Shown here: positions 12,201-23,169 of the stretch, one piece after another
How the letters are laid out: the number at the start of each line of letters is the position of its first letter
Numbering within the stretch: position 1 is the stretch's first letter
Source: Thuidium tamariscinum
Lineage: Eukaryota > Streptophyta > Bryopsida > Hypnales > Thuidiaceae
Length of the DNA stretch: 64,000 bases
Reading direction: 5' to 3'
Assembly: GCA_947034885.2 (NCBI GenBank)
Contig: OX344749.2
Location: 16,631,501-16,695,500 of the forward strand
Notes under the pieces: model-generated
What the model saw: only the letters and a program-made list of their open reading frames with translations
What the model was told of the DNA's origin: nothing
Database searches by the model: none
Program-made: the position numbers and the translations under genes

Positions 12201-12576
12201 ATAGGATTAAGTTGTTTTGTTTGATTTTAGACCTACTTCTACTTAAAAATTCTTTAATGAATAAAAACCAAGTATTTATTTATTTTTTAACTTTTGGATC
12301 GATTCTCAAATAAAATATTCAGTATTAAAAAAATTAATTTATAGTGCATGGTGCAAAAAATTCTACAAATGGAAATCAAAGTCATCTAAAATTGCACACC
12401 AAAGTTCAAAATTTTTTTTCCCAACTTTGTATTTTGATTTCTTCCAATTGGTACAGTCAAACTTCATTAAATTCTTACCACATGATCTAAGACAAGAAAA
12501 TTATAAGATTCTATAGTTAGATTCTAAATAAATAAATAGTTTTTTGGTTTCTATGGCAATTTTGAATGGTTTTTGA
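9212..12576. other. Long AT-rich intergenic block
   Basis: No gene is supported. A diverged direct repeat is present at about 10228-10300 and 11060-11130, sharing GAGAAA-TTCTT and TTACATCTATTTGTTGA. A lone degenerate TTAA-family-like end (CTAACTTCTAAAGGACCAAAG) occurs near 11770 with no visible partner. A CACTTGTTTCTTGCAATCAC-like terminus seen elsewhere in the window occurs at about 11018-11036. Confidence 0.5.
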
Positions 12577-12853
12577 CATTAGAAGGGATTTGAGGCCAAC
12601 AAGAGATTGCGAAAGCCTTATTTCCAGAATTGTTCCCGATATTGTCAAGTCAGCAGTTAATTAATTAATTAATTAATTAAAGTTGTTCCTGAAATGCAAA
12701 GAGAAGTCCAAAAAAAAATTCAAAAAAAATTCGATGACGTGGCACATTCTCAACTACGTTAGCAGAAGCTAGTTTTGCATTTCTGCGGCAAATTCCTACG
12801 TTCATTGCGTTGGGAACTCACAGTCTCCTGTTGGCCTCGAATCCCCTCTAATG
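12577..12853. mobile_element. MITE family E, copy 1
   Basis: The inverted termini are CATTAGAAGGGATTTGAGGCC and CATTAGAGGGGATTCGAGGCC. They enclose a core with GACGTGGCAC and a TGTCAAGTCAGCA block shared with copy 2. An (AATT)n microsatellite sits inside near 12656-12680. I could not decide the target duplication, because the ends are palindromic around TA. Confidence 0.7.
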
Positions 12854-13438
12854 GCTAGAAAATGCCTTGGTCCTTCAGTAGTTAGTTGTTCCTATTCCAT
12901 TACAAAATTTGTTGTGAATGTACCTTTAATTTCTTACTTTATTATAAAAGGAAATAACAATCCCATTGAAGTTGTTACTTTTTGCTATAACAAAAAAATT
13001 CTGTTAAGTTGTTTTTTGTACAACTTTTGAGGGAAATTTTTCCTACACCTAAAATTTCAAGAATACAATATTTATATTACTCTTTTGAAATAATCATCCA
13101 TAGTTTATGTTACTTTTAAATAATTTTTTCCAAAAGCTCATACTATTTCAAATATTACTTTCTAAAATTACAAGATAGTCTATTTGCACCCTATTCTACA
13201 ACAAAATGTACAAGCATTTTGTGCTCTCAATCGGGTTTTTTTTATTCCATTTTGCACTTTCAATCACAAGATAGCCTAATTTTAAACTATCTTAAAAAAA
13301 TTCCATCTTATATTATCAATTTCAAGATAGCCAAGGAAGGACTCCAATGAAATGGATTGGTTATGTAAATTTGTAAGGTTTCAATTAATCAAATGGGTTT
13401 GTAATAAAATATGTTGAACTTGGTTTTTAATGTTGCTT

Positions 13439-14159
13439 TTAACCCTTAAAGGACAAACCTACAACCATAGCTTTCAAGTCTCATTGCCTATCATTCACTT
13501 TGTTGCTATGAATTTTGAACTAAATATGTATGGAAATTTATATATTTATTTTTCAAAGATAGAATAACATATCTTCTTTGCTTTATAAAAAATTTAAATT
13601 TTTGTGATTTTTTTGAGAGCTTTTGAAGAAAAAGTGAGAAAAATTACATCAAATAAAAAATTATTTCAAAAACTTGAAAATTTCACCATAGGTGTACATT
13701 ATTGTGACAAACATCATGGTGTAAACTCAATTTCCGTGTCATTCTATAATTAAAATACAATAGACATTGAAAATACATCCAAAGTGTACAATGCATTAAA
13801 ATATTCAATATTACAAACTTTTTCAAAATTCAAATTGGTGCAAAAACTAGAATAGATGACCTTCATTTTTTTAGTTGAACTGAAATTCAAAAAAGAGGAA
13901 TTTTAGATTTAGAACAAGGAGCAACAACTTTCCAAAATACACTAAAATAACATATTTTGCAATCTGTTTTTTTATTAACTTCTCATTCACATGAAGACAA
14001 ACACTAGAAAGACAATAAATTCAATTACTTACTCTTCATAATCCTCTATGAAAGGTCAACAAGCAAAAAATGGATGAAAAATTAATTGCAATTTCTCTCT
14101 ATGTCATCACATTCTCATCCAAAAGTGATGAATTGATATTGTCAATACTAAAGGATTAA
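13439..14159. mobile_element. TTAA-flanked transposon, copy E6, with paralogous empty site
   Basis: TTAA lies at 13439-13442 and 14156-14159. Inner termini are CCCTTAAAGG on the left and TCCTTTAGT (reverse complement) on the right. The paralogous repeat at 16292-16700 is uninterrupted at this point and carries one TTAA (16560-16563). Insertion into TTAA with duplication of TTAA is therefore supported by direct comparison within the window. No transposase is recognisable. Confidence 0.78.
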
Positions 14160-14290
14160 AGATGGATGAATTTATGATCAACTTCAAATATGTATATTTT
14201 ATTAAATAATTTATTCCAATAACATTGAACTTCAAACATGCATGTTTGAAGTCCATTCCATAATAACATTTTCGTTGAATTTCACACATT

Positions 14291-14400
14291 GTATATCACT
14301 TTTTTTCCTATTTTCTACAACAAGAAACATGAAATTTAATGCAAAATTTGCATTGAATTTGATGTTTCTTGTTGTAGAAAATAGAAAAAAATCATGTACA
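14291..14400. repeat. Near-perfect 110-bp hairpin
   Basis: Arms of about 50 nt (TTTTCTACAACAAGAAACAT versus its complement) meet at GCAAAATTTGC. The foldback could be a tiny MITE or could give a hairpin RNA on transcription. No promoter is visible. It lies in the part of repeat F copy 1 that copy 2 lacks, so it may be a later insertion. Confidence 0.65.
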
Positions 14401-15110
14401 TTGTATTGACAGCAATGTGGTTTTTTTCTAGTTAAGAGAGAGTGTTATACATATTAGAAGTGTATGTAATTATTCAAATGCTCTCAATATAAAAATCTTG
14501 CTAAGAAAAATTGGGCAAAGTTTTCCAAACAATTTTGGGGGTGAACAACCAATTAAAGTAAACTAGCCTATGATAGGCAAAATGGCTGGCTTATTTTGTT
14601 GACATTCATGAAATTCTTTTCCATATAAAGACAAATGTGAGAAACAAACAGAAGAATCGAAATTTTATTTTCTTGACAAAGTATTATTTTTTTTTATGGA
14701 TTTTTGAAGTGTGTTGCATAATTGGCCCTAAACAATCTCTAGACTACCCCAAATTTATGTTAGAAGTAAATATTTGATATCTAAACAACATTGATTGATT
14801 GACATCTTTAGAAAGATTTATAAATATGGAAAAAATATTTACATTTATATTTCAAAATAAATATAAAAACATAAAAATTAGAAATCAATTTTTACTTCAT
14901 GCACTAGAATGCTTCTTTAAAAGAACCAATTTTTTTACCATGCTTATTAGAGGAAGATCTTGATGTATTGTTTAATATCTTAATAATAATTTGAATGTAA
15001 AATTCAAAAAATACTAAATTGAATACAATTCTACATATGAGCCATCATAAAATAATGTTGATGATGGTTTGGGTTTTCAAATACAACTTGATTCTTTTCA
15101 TCAACTATCT

Positions 15111-15388
15111 CATTAGAGGGGATTTGAGACCTCCAAAGGGTCGTTTCGGGGTTGTTCCCTAAAACTGTTCCCGTAACTACTGGCTGCTGTCAAGTCAGCA
15201 TTTACCCAAAAATAAATAAATAAATAAATTTTGGTCCTGAAATATGAAAAAAATCCCTATTTTTTTTTAATTTAAAAAATGACATGGCACTCTCTCAACC
15301 ACGTCGGATTTCTATTCACACGGCAAAAACTACATTCCCGTAGTTTGGGAACCCGCAATCTTCCAATGGCCTCAAAAATCTTCTAATG
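15111..15388. mobile_element. MITE family E, copy 2
   Basis: The ends are CATTAGAGGGGATTTGAG and CATTAGAAGATTTTTGAGGCC (reverse complement). It shares CTGTCAAGTCAGCA and the ACATGGCAC/CCACGT core with copy 1. An (AATA)n strip lies in the same position as the AATT microsatellite of copy 1. It has no coding capacity. Confidence 0.7.
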
Positions 15389-15479
15389 TATTGTAGAAGT
15401 TTAATTTTTCCTTCAATTTTTTGATGTTAGATGTACCTGTAAACTACTTGTACTATATAGGAACACCTTATATATTGCA

Positions 15480-16160
15480 ATAGAGTCCCACCTGTTCCAT
15501 CCCATCCCTTTCGTCACAAACAATATGTCTTAGCTAGTTCTTTGAATCTATCTATGATATAGAATACAAATTAAGGTTCATTTTGTATGGTAGACTAAAC
15601 TTATAAAATCACCCATGATGAAAAATGTCCCAAAAGTGATCTTCAAGACAACAAAAGGGTAGTCAACACTCATTTTGTAGATTTACAATGTTAAAATATG
15701 TCAAATGAAGAAATAGTAAGAAAAAATACATATCTTCACAAACACATGGATCTACATGTTTCAAAGTAGATATTAAAAAAAAGTCTAAAAGACGTGACAT
15801 GTAATGACAAGGCCAAGATAATATCTCTTGGCTACTTTTCTCAATCTGTTAGTATATACAAAATAAGATCTGATTCATTTTGTACTTTAGACTACACCTA
15901 TAATTACCAAGCGTGAGACGGTCAAACGCCTCTATAATGACCTCTAAGACTACAAAGGGGAAACAATAAGAATTAGTCAACACTCATTTTGTAGATTTAC
16001 AATGCTAAAACATGTCAAATGAAGAAATAGTGAGCAAAAATATGTATCTTCACAAACATATAGACCTACATATTCCAAAGTAGATGTTAAGAAGTTTAGA
16101 GGATGTGACATGTATGAGGACATGTGATGACAAGGCCAAGGCAATATCTCTTGACTAGTT
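15480..16160 (-). repeat. Satellite family G, about 310-bp tandem units, inverted array
   Basis: At least two units repeat blocks such as AGTCAACACTCATTTTGTAG, AATGAAGAAATAGT and GACAAGGCCAAG at about 320-bp spacing. The same units in opposite orientation form the array at 23170-24110 beside the ARID gene, so one repeat family flanks the gene region in inverted orientation. Confidence 0.65.
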
Positions 16161-16291
16161 CTTTGAATACAAAAAACAATGTGGGATTCATTTTGTACTC
16201 TAGGCTAAACTTCCAATTACTTAGGGATGGAAACTACCCTGAAAGTGTTTTATGTTTTCACTCTAATTTATACTTCTCTATTTTCCTCTTT

Positions 16292-16700
16292 CAAGATAGC
16301 AAATTTGCACCCTATTCTACAACAAAATGTACGTATATTTTGGGCTTTCAACCATTTTTTATTGTTCCATTTTCCTCTTTCAATCACAAAATAGCTTCCT
16401 TTCAACCTATTATCAAAAAAATTCCATCTTCCACTATTAATTTCAAGATAGAGAAAGAAAGACTCCAATGAAATGGATTGGTTATGTAAATTTGTAAGGT
16501 TTCAATTAATCAAATGGAATTGTAATAAAATATGTTGAGCTTTATTTCTAATGCCTTTTTTAAAGATGGATGAATTTATAATCAACTTCAAACATGCATC
16601 TCTTATTTTACAACACCATTTTCATTAGAAATTAATATATTGTTCAAATGCTCTTAATATAAGAAAATCCTTGCCTAGAACAATTGGACAAGGGTTGCCG
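16292..16700. repeat. Dispersed repeat family F, copy 2, with intact TTAA site
   Basis: This copy is continuous across 16560-16563, where copy 1 at 13.2-14.5 kb carries a 721-bp TTAA-flanked insertion. It therefore serves as the natural empty site. Frames within it are not conserved between the copies and are not considered genes. Confidence 0.7.
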
Positions 16701-16925
16701 TATACAATGCAATGTGTCCAAAAGAGGTTGTCACCTCCTGCCTCATTAGTTTTCCCTCCCTCTCAAGAAAATCATGGGCTCTTGAGTTTTTTTAAAAATG
16801 CTTCCCCTCCAAAATGCCGTAAATTTCTCAAAAAATCAAAAAATGTTGATTTTTGTGAGATTTAATCTGAGCCATCCAAATATGAACTCAAAATACAATA
16901 CCAAATATGGATACATATACTTGAA

Positions 16926-16928
<3 letters not shown>

Positions 16929-16965
<37 letters not shown>
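16929..16965. repeat. (TA)n microsatellite
   Basis: This is an uninterrupted run of about 18 TA units. Isoleucine-tyrosine repeats in translated frames here are artefacts of the run. Confidence 0.9.
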
Positions 16966-16967
<2 letters not shown>

Positions 16968-17481
16968 TACACTTATTAGATATGGATACCACATATAGAT
17001 ATGGCATACAAATATAACTATATAGAATCCCATATTGAATATAGATATTGAATATAGATATGGCATATAGATGTATGTTCCATACTAATTGTATGGAACC
17101 CCACCCTCTCAAAATTATAAGAAGGGATAGGGTATGTATGTAAAATCAAATTTAATCAAATTTTAATATTAAAATTATTACATTGAAATCAAAATTGTAA
17201 ATTTCAATATTTTTTAGCCCATTGTGTGACAGTTTGTCACTCAAAAGAGGCAGTTACCGCCTCACAACTACTGTAAGCCAATGTTTGGGGTGAAATCCCA
17301 TCAATTGATTGTTAGCTAATTGTCCGTGTGTTAAAAACAAAAACAAAAACTGATTGTTAGCTAGTGAAACTCGGATAAAAACCAGTTGGGAGAACAATTG
17401 TTAGTAGTTGGTGAAATTGGGGGAAAAAATAATTGGATGAACACCCAATTAGTTCATTGCTATTTCGTGCAATTGGGAAGA

Positions 17482-17953
17482 TTAACCCCTAAAGCCCTGA
17501 GGTGTATTTTTTGGCATTATAAATTTTTTGGGTAGCTCACTACGAATGGAGTTTTTATTTTTTTTTGCTGGAATTTTTACACAAGATGTGTCCGAGGAGT
17601 AGCTTTAGGGACCAACAATTTTTGTAACTTTTGACTTTGTGGTTAAAAAGTTATGGCATGATATGTTGTTTTTTTTACTTAGAGGGCAATCCAGGCAGCT
17701 GGAAAAACTTCTTTAAAAAAAAAAAATTTTCAAAATTTTTTTCAGCTGTCCGGGCTGCCCTCCAAGTAAAGAAAACAACATATCATGCCATAACTTTTTA
17801 ACCACAAAGTCAAAAGTTACGAAAATTGTTGGGCCTTAAAGCTACTCCTTGGACACATCTTGTGTAAAAATTTCAGCAAAAAAAAATAAAAACTCCATTC
17901 GTAGTGAGCTGCCCAAAATGCCAAAAAACACACCTCAAGGCTTTAGGGGTTAA
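17482..17953. mobile_element. TTAA-flanked palindromic transposon, copy E3
   Basis: TTAA lies at both ends (17482-17485 and 17950-17953). The whole 472 bp folds back on itself with arms of about 225 bp around an A-rich centre near 17720. The termini CCCCTAAAGCCCTGAGGTG and CCCCTAAAGCCTTGAGGTG are nearly identical. Each arm repeats the interior landmarks of copy E1, including TAGTGAGC, GTCC-AGGAGTAGCTTTA and AAAAGTTATGGCATGATATG. It looks like a foldback derivative of one half of that element. Confidence 0.8.
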
Positions 17954-18497
17954 AAAATAGCAATTTGGAAACTATGGAAAAAAATGGATGATAAAATCTG
18001 TACAATTTTTATCTGGAATTTAAAAAAAATAAAATCATACTCAATGCTTAGAAAATTGCTTCAATATGGGAATTGAAAGAAATTATAAGGTAAAACTCCA
18101 AAAGTATCCCAAATGGAGCATCTAAGGTCTAGAATTTCAGAGAGTTGAAACATCTTGAAATATTTTGCAATAAATTTTCCTTGAAAGACAAATGGAACTC
18201 ACATCTAACTCAAATCCATGTTTTTTGAAGTGTGGAATTAGTTATAAAAATTTTAGGTTGAAATGGCGTAGGGCTCTGAAATGGAGCACTACCTGAAATG
18301 TAAATAATTCGTTTGTTGCTGGAGGCTATGAATAAGCAATATGTACAAACAATGTACATTTAACAAGGTTCGAGCCAGCTCCTGCCTTAGATGGTGTCTA
18401 TTTTGGGTGATAACCGATCCAGATTATTCTAGAAGCCTCCCTTCTTCGGTACAGTATTGTGCCATGCGTACAGCAATAATTTGACACCCTACAATAA

Positions 18498-18733
18498 GAT
18501 CTGGGTGGATTGGCCCCCTCACTCGGCCTTACCATGTTTTACAGAGGTGCAATCAAAACAAAAAGCCCCCTAGTTTGGGCCGTGATCACCCCTACTTTCA
18601 ACACCCCCTATCTAATTAGCGGTCTCTGATCGCAAATATGAATTCAAAATTTGCAAAAAAAATTTGTGTGAAAAATAAAAAATTACAGCGTTTTACCCAA
18701 GTGGCCGAGCGAGGGGGTCAGTTCTCCCTGCCC
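18498..18733. mobile_element. MITE family I, copy 1 (236 bp, 8-bp target duplication)
   Basis: It is flanked by TACAATAA at 18490-18497 and 18734-18741. The subterminal inverted block is GGCCCCCTCACTCGGCC against GACCCCCTCGCTCGGCC. It is the same length as the copy at 24916-25151 and nearly identical to it, so both insertions are probably fairly recent. An 8-bp duplication suggests hAT-type mobilisation. Confidence 0.8.
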
Positions 18734-18741
18734 TACAATAA

Positions 18742-19318
18742 GAGGACTGAGCACTCATAAAAAGGAGACCTGGTTCTTTCCAAAATCCAACTCTAGTTAG
18801 TCCCCATAAGCATATATTTCACATCCGTTACCGGTAACAAAATTACACAGGTAACAAAATTATTAAGTCTTAATCGATTATTACTGTAAAGTTGAAGATA
18901 CTGTACACATCAAAAGATAGCCGAGTCTTCCAACAAAACTGATCCCAGCACACGCTTACAGGGTTAAGAAAGCAAACATAAAGTGCAGATTACACAACTC
19001 AAAGCACAAGAAATAGCAAAGCTCCTGGGTATAACCGCAAAACCATGGGAGCCAGATCCAAATCCAAAACAACAAATATAGCCTGTTCTCAGCTGGGAAG
19101 CTCAAGTAGAAGAAAAGGATGTTCTCATCCTACGCAAATATAGTTTCGTGCTTGAGGAATGAACAACTCAAACAAGTGCCTTGCTTAACAGCAAAATAAT
19201 TGGTCGAAGAATCTCCTTCGAGGATTTAGCAAATGATGGCCAGGTCTTGGCTACAACCTGCAGCAGGATGCCTTGATCACAAATGCAACAGAAAAGTCAC
19301 ATCCCAAGCCTCCTTAGA
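18742..19318 (-). other. Probable 3' flank or UTR of the ARID gene
   Basis: This stretch is GC-richer than the surrounding spacer and has no long frame. Its position just beyond the possible last exon of the minus-strand ARID gene suggests transcribed 3' sequence. This is inferred from composition only. Confidence 0.35.
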
Positions 19319-19695
19319 CTAAACGACAACGCCATCTTCTCGGTATTCAACATCATCTTGAAAAACTAGACTACAGTGGGAAAAAAAGAGAGACCAAATA
19401 ATAATAAGATGATGTTTTACATGGATGAATCCGGAGACGGCATGCAGGTCGTGGGCAAGAAGTTGTTAATTCCAACCAACTTGATCGATTGGCAAACATG
19501 AACGTTTCATTCTGCATCGGAAATATCTGCACATTCACACTACAAACCAAAAGGATTGGAGTTGGAAGAGTGCTGTGCAGCAAAAGCCAGGCCCTTAGCA
19601 AAAGTAATTTTGTAGCATAGACGCAGCAGCAGCCAAATAGCAGCCCAAAACTTCAAAGATGTAAATATGAACATGAGAACCCTGAGATCGTTGCT

Positions 19696-22600
19696 TTAGT
19701 ATCTTACATCATCACCAAATAGTTCTAAGATCATCCCATTCGTGGAAAGAAGCTTGTCCTTCTCCCGCTTAGGGGCCATCTCCATACTCGGGGTCCACAA
19801 ATCCGTGAGAACAGCTCCTTGTCGGACGTCTTCCTTGGGCGGGGATAACTGCCTACTTTGGACAGCCTCGCCGAGAACCGGAGTGACCTTCGGGTGGTCC
19901 CTGTCACCCCAATCAGGATGCTCCTCCCAGTGCCGTCCATCGCGCACTAAGGTGCCAGGCTCAAGGTGCTTGTCATCCCACATCAATACAACGTGTGAGT
20001 TGTCTGCATGCTCGGGTGCTAATCGATCCATAAGATCCTTAGCAGGACTTTCCGCCTCTTCTAGCCCCACGCCTAGCTGCGCTCTACTCGGGGCGACCTC
20101 CTCAGCAGGACTATAGTTGAACACTGGAAGAGGTCTATATTTCAGCATCCCTGCATCCATTGGAGTCTTCAATGGGAAGGCCTCCGGCACACCCTCACTT
20201 CCAGGATCATCCGCCCCATCGCTGAAGATATCATCCTCGTCATCCTCCTCCTCTTCGTCTTCGTCATCCGTGGACCCATACTCACTCTCCTCACTCTCAC
20301 CTGGCAATTCGCCCTCGTCATCATCACTGTCAATCTTACAGTCCCTTAATCTGTTCTGAAGAGCTCGTCGCCGCAACACAAACACATTGAAATAATAACT
20401 ATTAAGTTCCATCCTCGTTTTATGAGGTAAGGCATCCGGAAGGAAGTCCCAGAAGTTGCCGCTTTTGGAAGCCGGGTGTGACCGTGCAACCATTCGGAAC
20501 GTTCGTTCGTCTTCCCTGCTCCAATAATCTTCAGCAACACACTCCCCCATCTGATGAAACCCCATGTCCACAAAAGCTGGTCCCAGCTCGCTCCTAAGCC
20601 TCGCCCTTGCAGCGGCAATATGCACTCTCACACAATGTATGGAACCCGGCTCCTCACAATCACAAAAATCCGGTCTTCCTCTGCCTACTGGTCTAAATGA
20701 ACTATCAATTGCCCCTGCTTGAGGATATACTGTTACACCAAGCAACCTTTCGTCGTTCTCGTCATCATCGCTTCTAGTAGGACCCTCTCCGGCGGAATTC
20801 TCCAGGGTGGTATCACTGCCTCGGTGCACACTGTCCCGAGGAACCCACTCGGGAATATCAGCCTGAAACTCTGGACCTGTGGGTATCCTTTTTCGTTGTT
20901 GATTGTAGCGAGAAAAGGCCGAATCGTTGTAATTGTTAACTGTGTGTCTACCTGAGCGCTGTCCAGGATAAGCAGCCCCTGCTATTCCCCAGTAGGAACT
21001 GTCTAGGTGTTGGGACTGGGGTCCTGGTGGAGGTTGAAATCCAAAAGAGACCAGTCTTTCTCGAGAGGCACGGAGTTTTTCAAGGGTCTGGGCGTCTGGT
21101 CGGCCTGTATCGTCGTAATGCAGGGAAGGCACTTGTTTCCCCTGCAATGAAGAAACAGCACGATAGTAAGTACATCGCCTCTTGATAAGGCCACATTGCA
21201 GTACAAATAGGGAATCTTAGAGAGCATGAATTTAAAACAAAACTGAGGATGGATGAATTTAAACAACACGAGAAGGAACACAAATTTAAGGAAAATCAGT
21301 GCTATCACATGGCATCACAAAAAATAAAAGTTTTTTTCTTAAGCATGACTCATGTTCTCCCCTCTCCTTACAACAAATGGCACAAGAAGATAGAGATACT
21401 AAGATCATTATAAACGTATCCCGTCTCCTATCACGACCCTCATGAGATCCCTGTTGTTACCAGCAGCAACTCATCTTTTCATGAACTTGACTGGCATTCT
21501 TTAAGCTATATACTATCCTTTCCATACTGGTCTACAACCTCCCAATTCGAAAATGCATAAGAAATCCCTACATAGTGATAAAGATTTGATGTATACCGAT
21601 CTCCCCCAAATCACATTCCTACATATGTTAAAGTGATGCAAACAGCAACCTCACCAAAACCAATATCAGTATCAATAAGAAACGAAAAGGAATGTGACAC
21701 TGACCCGATTGAAGCCATGACCACCGCGACCAGGCACCTTCCAAAGAACAGACCGCACATTCTCAGTCAACATTCGGCATTGGCTCGCCCAAACATCATC
21801 TTGCCCTGAAATCCCTTCAATTGCAGAATCGTCACCAGGACACACAGCAACCCGCCTAATCCACTCCATCATGCCCCGCAGCGCCTCCCGCTGCTGCTTC
21901 ACATTCTCCACCCTAATTCCTTCATACCAATTCGAACTCCCATCCAAGTCTTCGTCCAATCCCCGAGCTCCCTCATCTCTACAACTAGGGTTTTCATCCA
22001 GACGCTCCAACGAAGCATCCGTCGTCACCCAATCCTCACTAGTGAGAGATTGTCGACATTGGAGGTGATCGTGATCCCTCTCTCGCAAATCCCCAATCAC
22101 GTCCTCATCTGGCATTGCCCCAGCTGCCCCGGCTTTGCAAATATCAGTGTCCCCATTCTGTGAATGCTTTGCCAGCTCGGAGCTACTAGCCTCTAACCTT
22201 GCACTGACCTCATTGCTGTGTTGATCTTCAAGCTCCAGAGCTTTGAGATACTTGACATACACAAGCTTCAAACCAGGACCACAACGAGCCCCAAATCCTA
22301 ATGCCTCCGAGACTGAACTCCAGAGCCTAGCTTCCGTGACTTTGCTGAAGCCACCCAAGGTGAGTACACGAGAATATAAAGCCGCGAGATCCACCGCCTT
22401 ATTACCTATTTTCACAGGCAATGGCCGTGTACACTTCCGCCTGCTAGCTTCCAAATGCCTGCTCACTCGGTCCATGAAGTCACTGCTACTACTGCTACCA
22501 AGAGCTTGGTTTTCACCCGGAAGCTCCTCTGTATCATGATAAAGCTTAAGACGCTTCTCACTTACCCCAGAGACGCCTTCCTCCTCCTGGTTGTCGCCAC

Positions 22601-22709
22601 CACCGAGGTCCTCCACCTCTTTCCGCTTGTTGCTCTTCACCATCTCCAAGGGCCTCGCCATCACCCTCCCCGCCCTCACCCAGCTCTGCTGCACCCGCCC
22701 CTCCAGCAT
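19696..22709 (-). CDS. ARID and ELM2/SANT-like chromatin protein
   Basis: Two exons (22709-21705 and 21141-19696) join in phase 0 across a 563-nt intron with donor CGG|GTCAGT and acceptor TTGCAG|GGG, giving 816 residues. An ARID DNA-binding domain lies at about 77-159 (FMDRVSRHLEASRRK to VKYLKALE). An ELM2-type start, RIPTGPEFQADIPEW, is at 420-434. A short cysteine cluster (FCDCEEPGSIHC) is at about 494-505. A SANT-like helical region is at about 527-595, and a strongly acidic tract at 606-645. This order matches plant ARID/ELM2 proteins such as Arabidopsis ARID1, which act in the nucleus on chromatin and histone deacetylation. The start is the first ATG after an in-frame stop at 22724-22722. 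A nine-residue upstream ORF (22751-22722) precedes it. The C-terminus may alternatively be encoded by a further exon at 19319-19356. Confidence 0.85.
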
Positions 22710-22721
22710 CACCTCCCTTAG

Positions 22722-22751
22722 CTACCCCACCATGGCCATTTTTCTTCCCAT
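22722..22751 (-). promoter_or_regulatory. Upstream ORF in the ARID leader
   Basis: ATG at 22751 opens a nine-residue frame (MGRKMAMVG) that stops 12 nt before the ARID start codon. Its length and closeness would let it affect ribosome access if it lies in the mature leader. Transcription start is not visible, so this is inference. Confidence 0.4.
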
Positions 22752-22989
22752 TCTGCACAAGCTTTCGGAAGCTATCTCAGTGACACCTCCCCTGCATCGC
22801 CATTCCAAGCTCTACCCTAATCTGCTTCTCCTCTGCCATTTGAAATTCTTCCATGGAAATCAGGAGCTAGGGTAGGGCAGCAAGGGCCAGCCATGATGTC
22901 ATGGGTCCATGATTCTCTCCCAGGAGAGACAAGGGCGAAAGGGGAGCTATCCTAATTGGAAAGCTTAAACCTAGAGAGAGTTCATTGCC

Positions 22990-23110
22990 GTGAGAGTAAA
23001 CAGAAAACAGAAAGAAAAAACGAAAAAGGGGCAAAGAGACGAAGGAAGAGAAGGGGAAAAAAAGGAGGGCGGACGGAAGGAAAGGGGAAGAGCTGGCTGG
23101 CTGGGAGAGA
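22990..23110 (-). promoter_or_regulatory. Pyrimidine-rich leader or core promoter of the ARID gene
   Basis: On the minus strand this is an almost unbroken C/T tract about 280-400 bp before the ARID start. CT-rich patches are typical of plant core promoters and 5' UTRs. It separates the gene from the satellite array that begins near 23170. Confidence 0.5.
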
Positions 23111-23169
23111 GAATGGAGAAAATGAAGCTGGCTGGGTCCTGGGCCTTCCTTTTATTGCCAACCCCAACT

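Larger units (their letters stand above)
13171..14530. repeat. Dispersed repeat family F, copy 1, interrupted
   Basis: The left part (13171-13438) is closely similar to 16292-16559. It shares TTGCACCCTATTCTACAACA, CTCCAATGAAATGGATTGG and AATAAAATATGTTGA. The right part resumes at 14156 with AAGATGGATGAATTTAT, matching 16560 onward, and fades near 14530. The split is caused by the TTAA element between the parts. Confidence 0.7.

Noticed and set aside
16836-17112. Frames with isoleucine-tyrosine repeats
   Set aside because: They are translations of a (TA)n microsatellite.
18360-18390. GGTTCGAGCC resembling a tRNA T-loop
   Set aside because: No acceptor stem, anticodon arm or A/B box spacing fits a tRNA.
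22558-22758. Gly/Glu-rich minus-strand frame overlapping the ARID start
   Set aside because: It begins at GTG with no ATG, and it is out of frame with the ARID domain. The correct frame has ATG at 22709.
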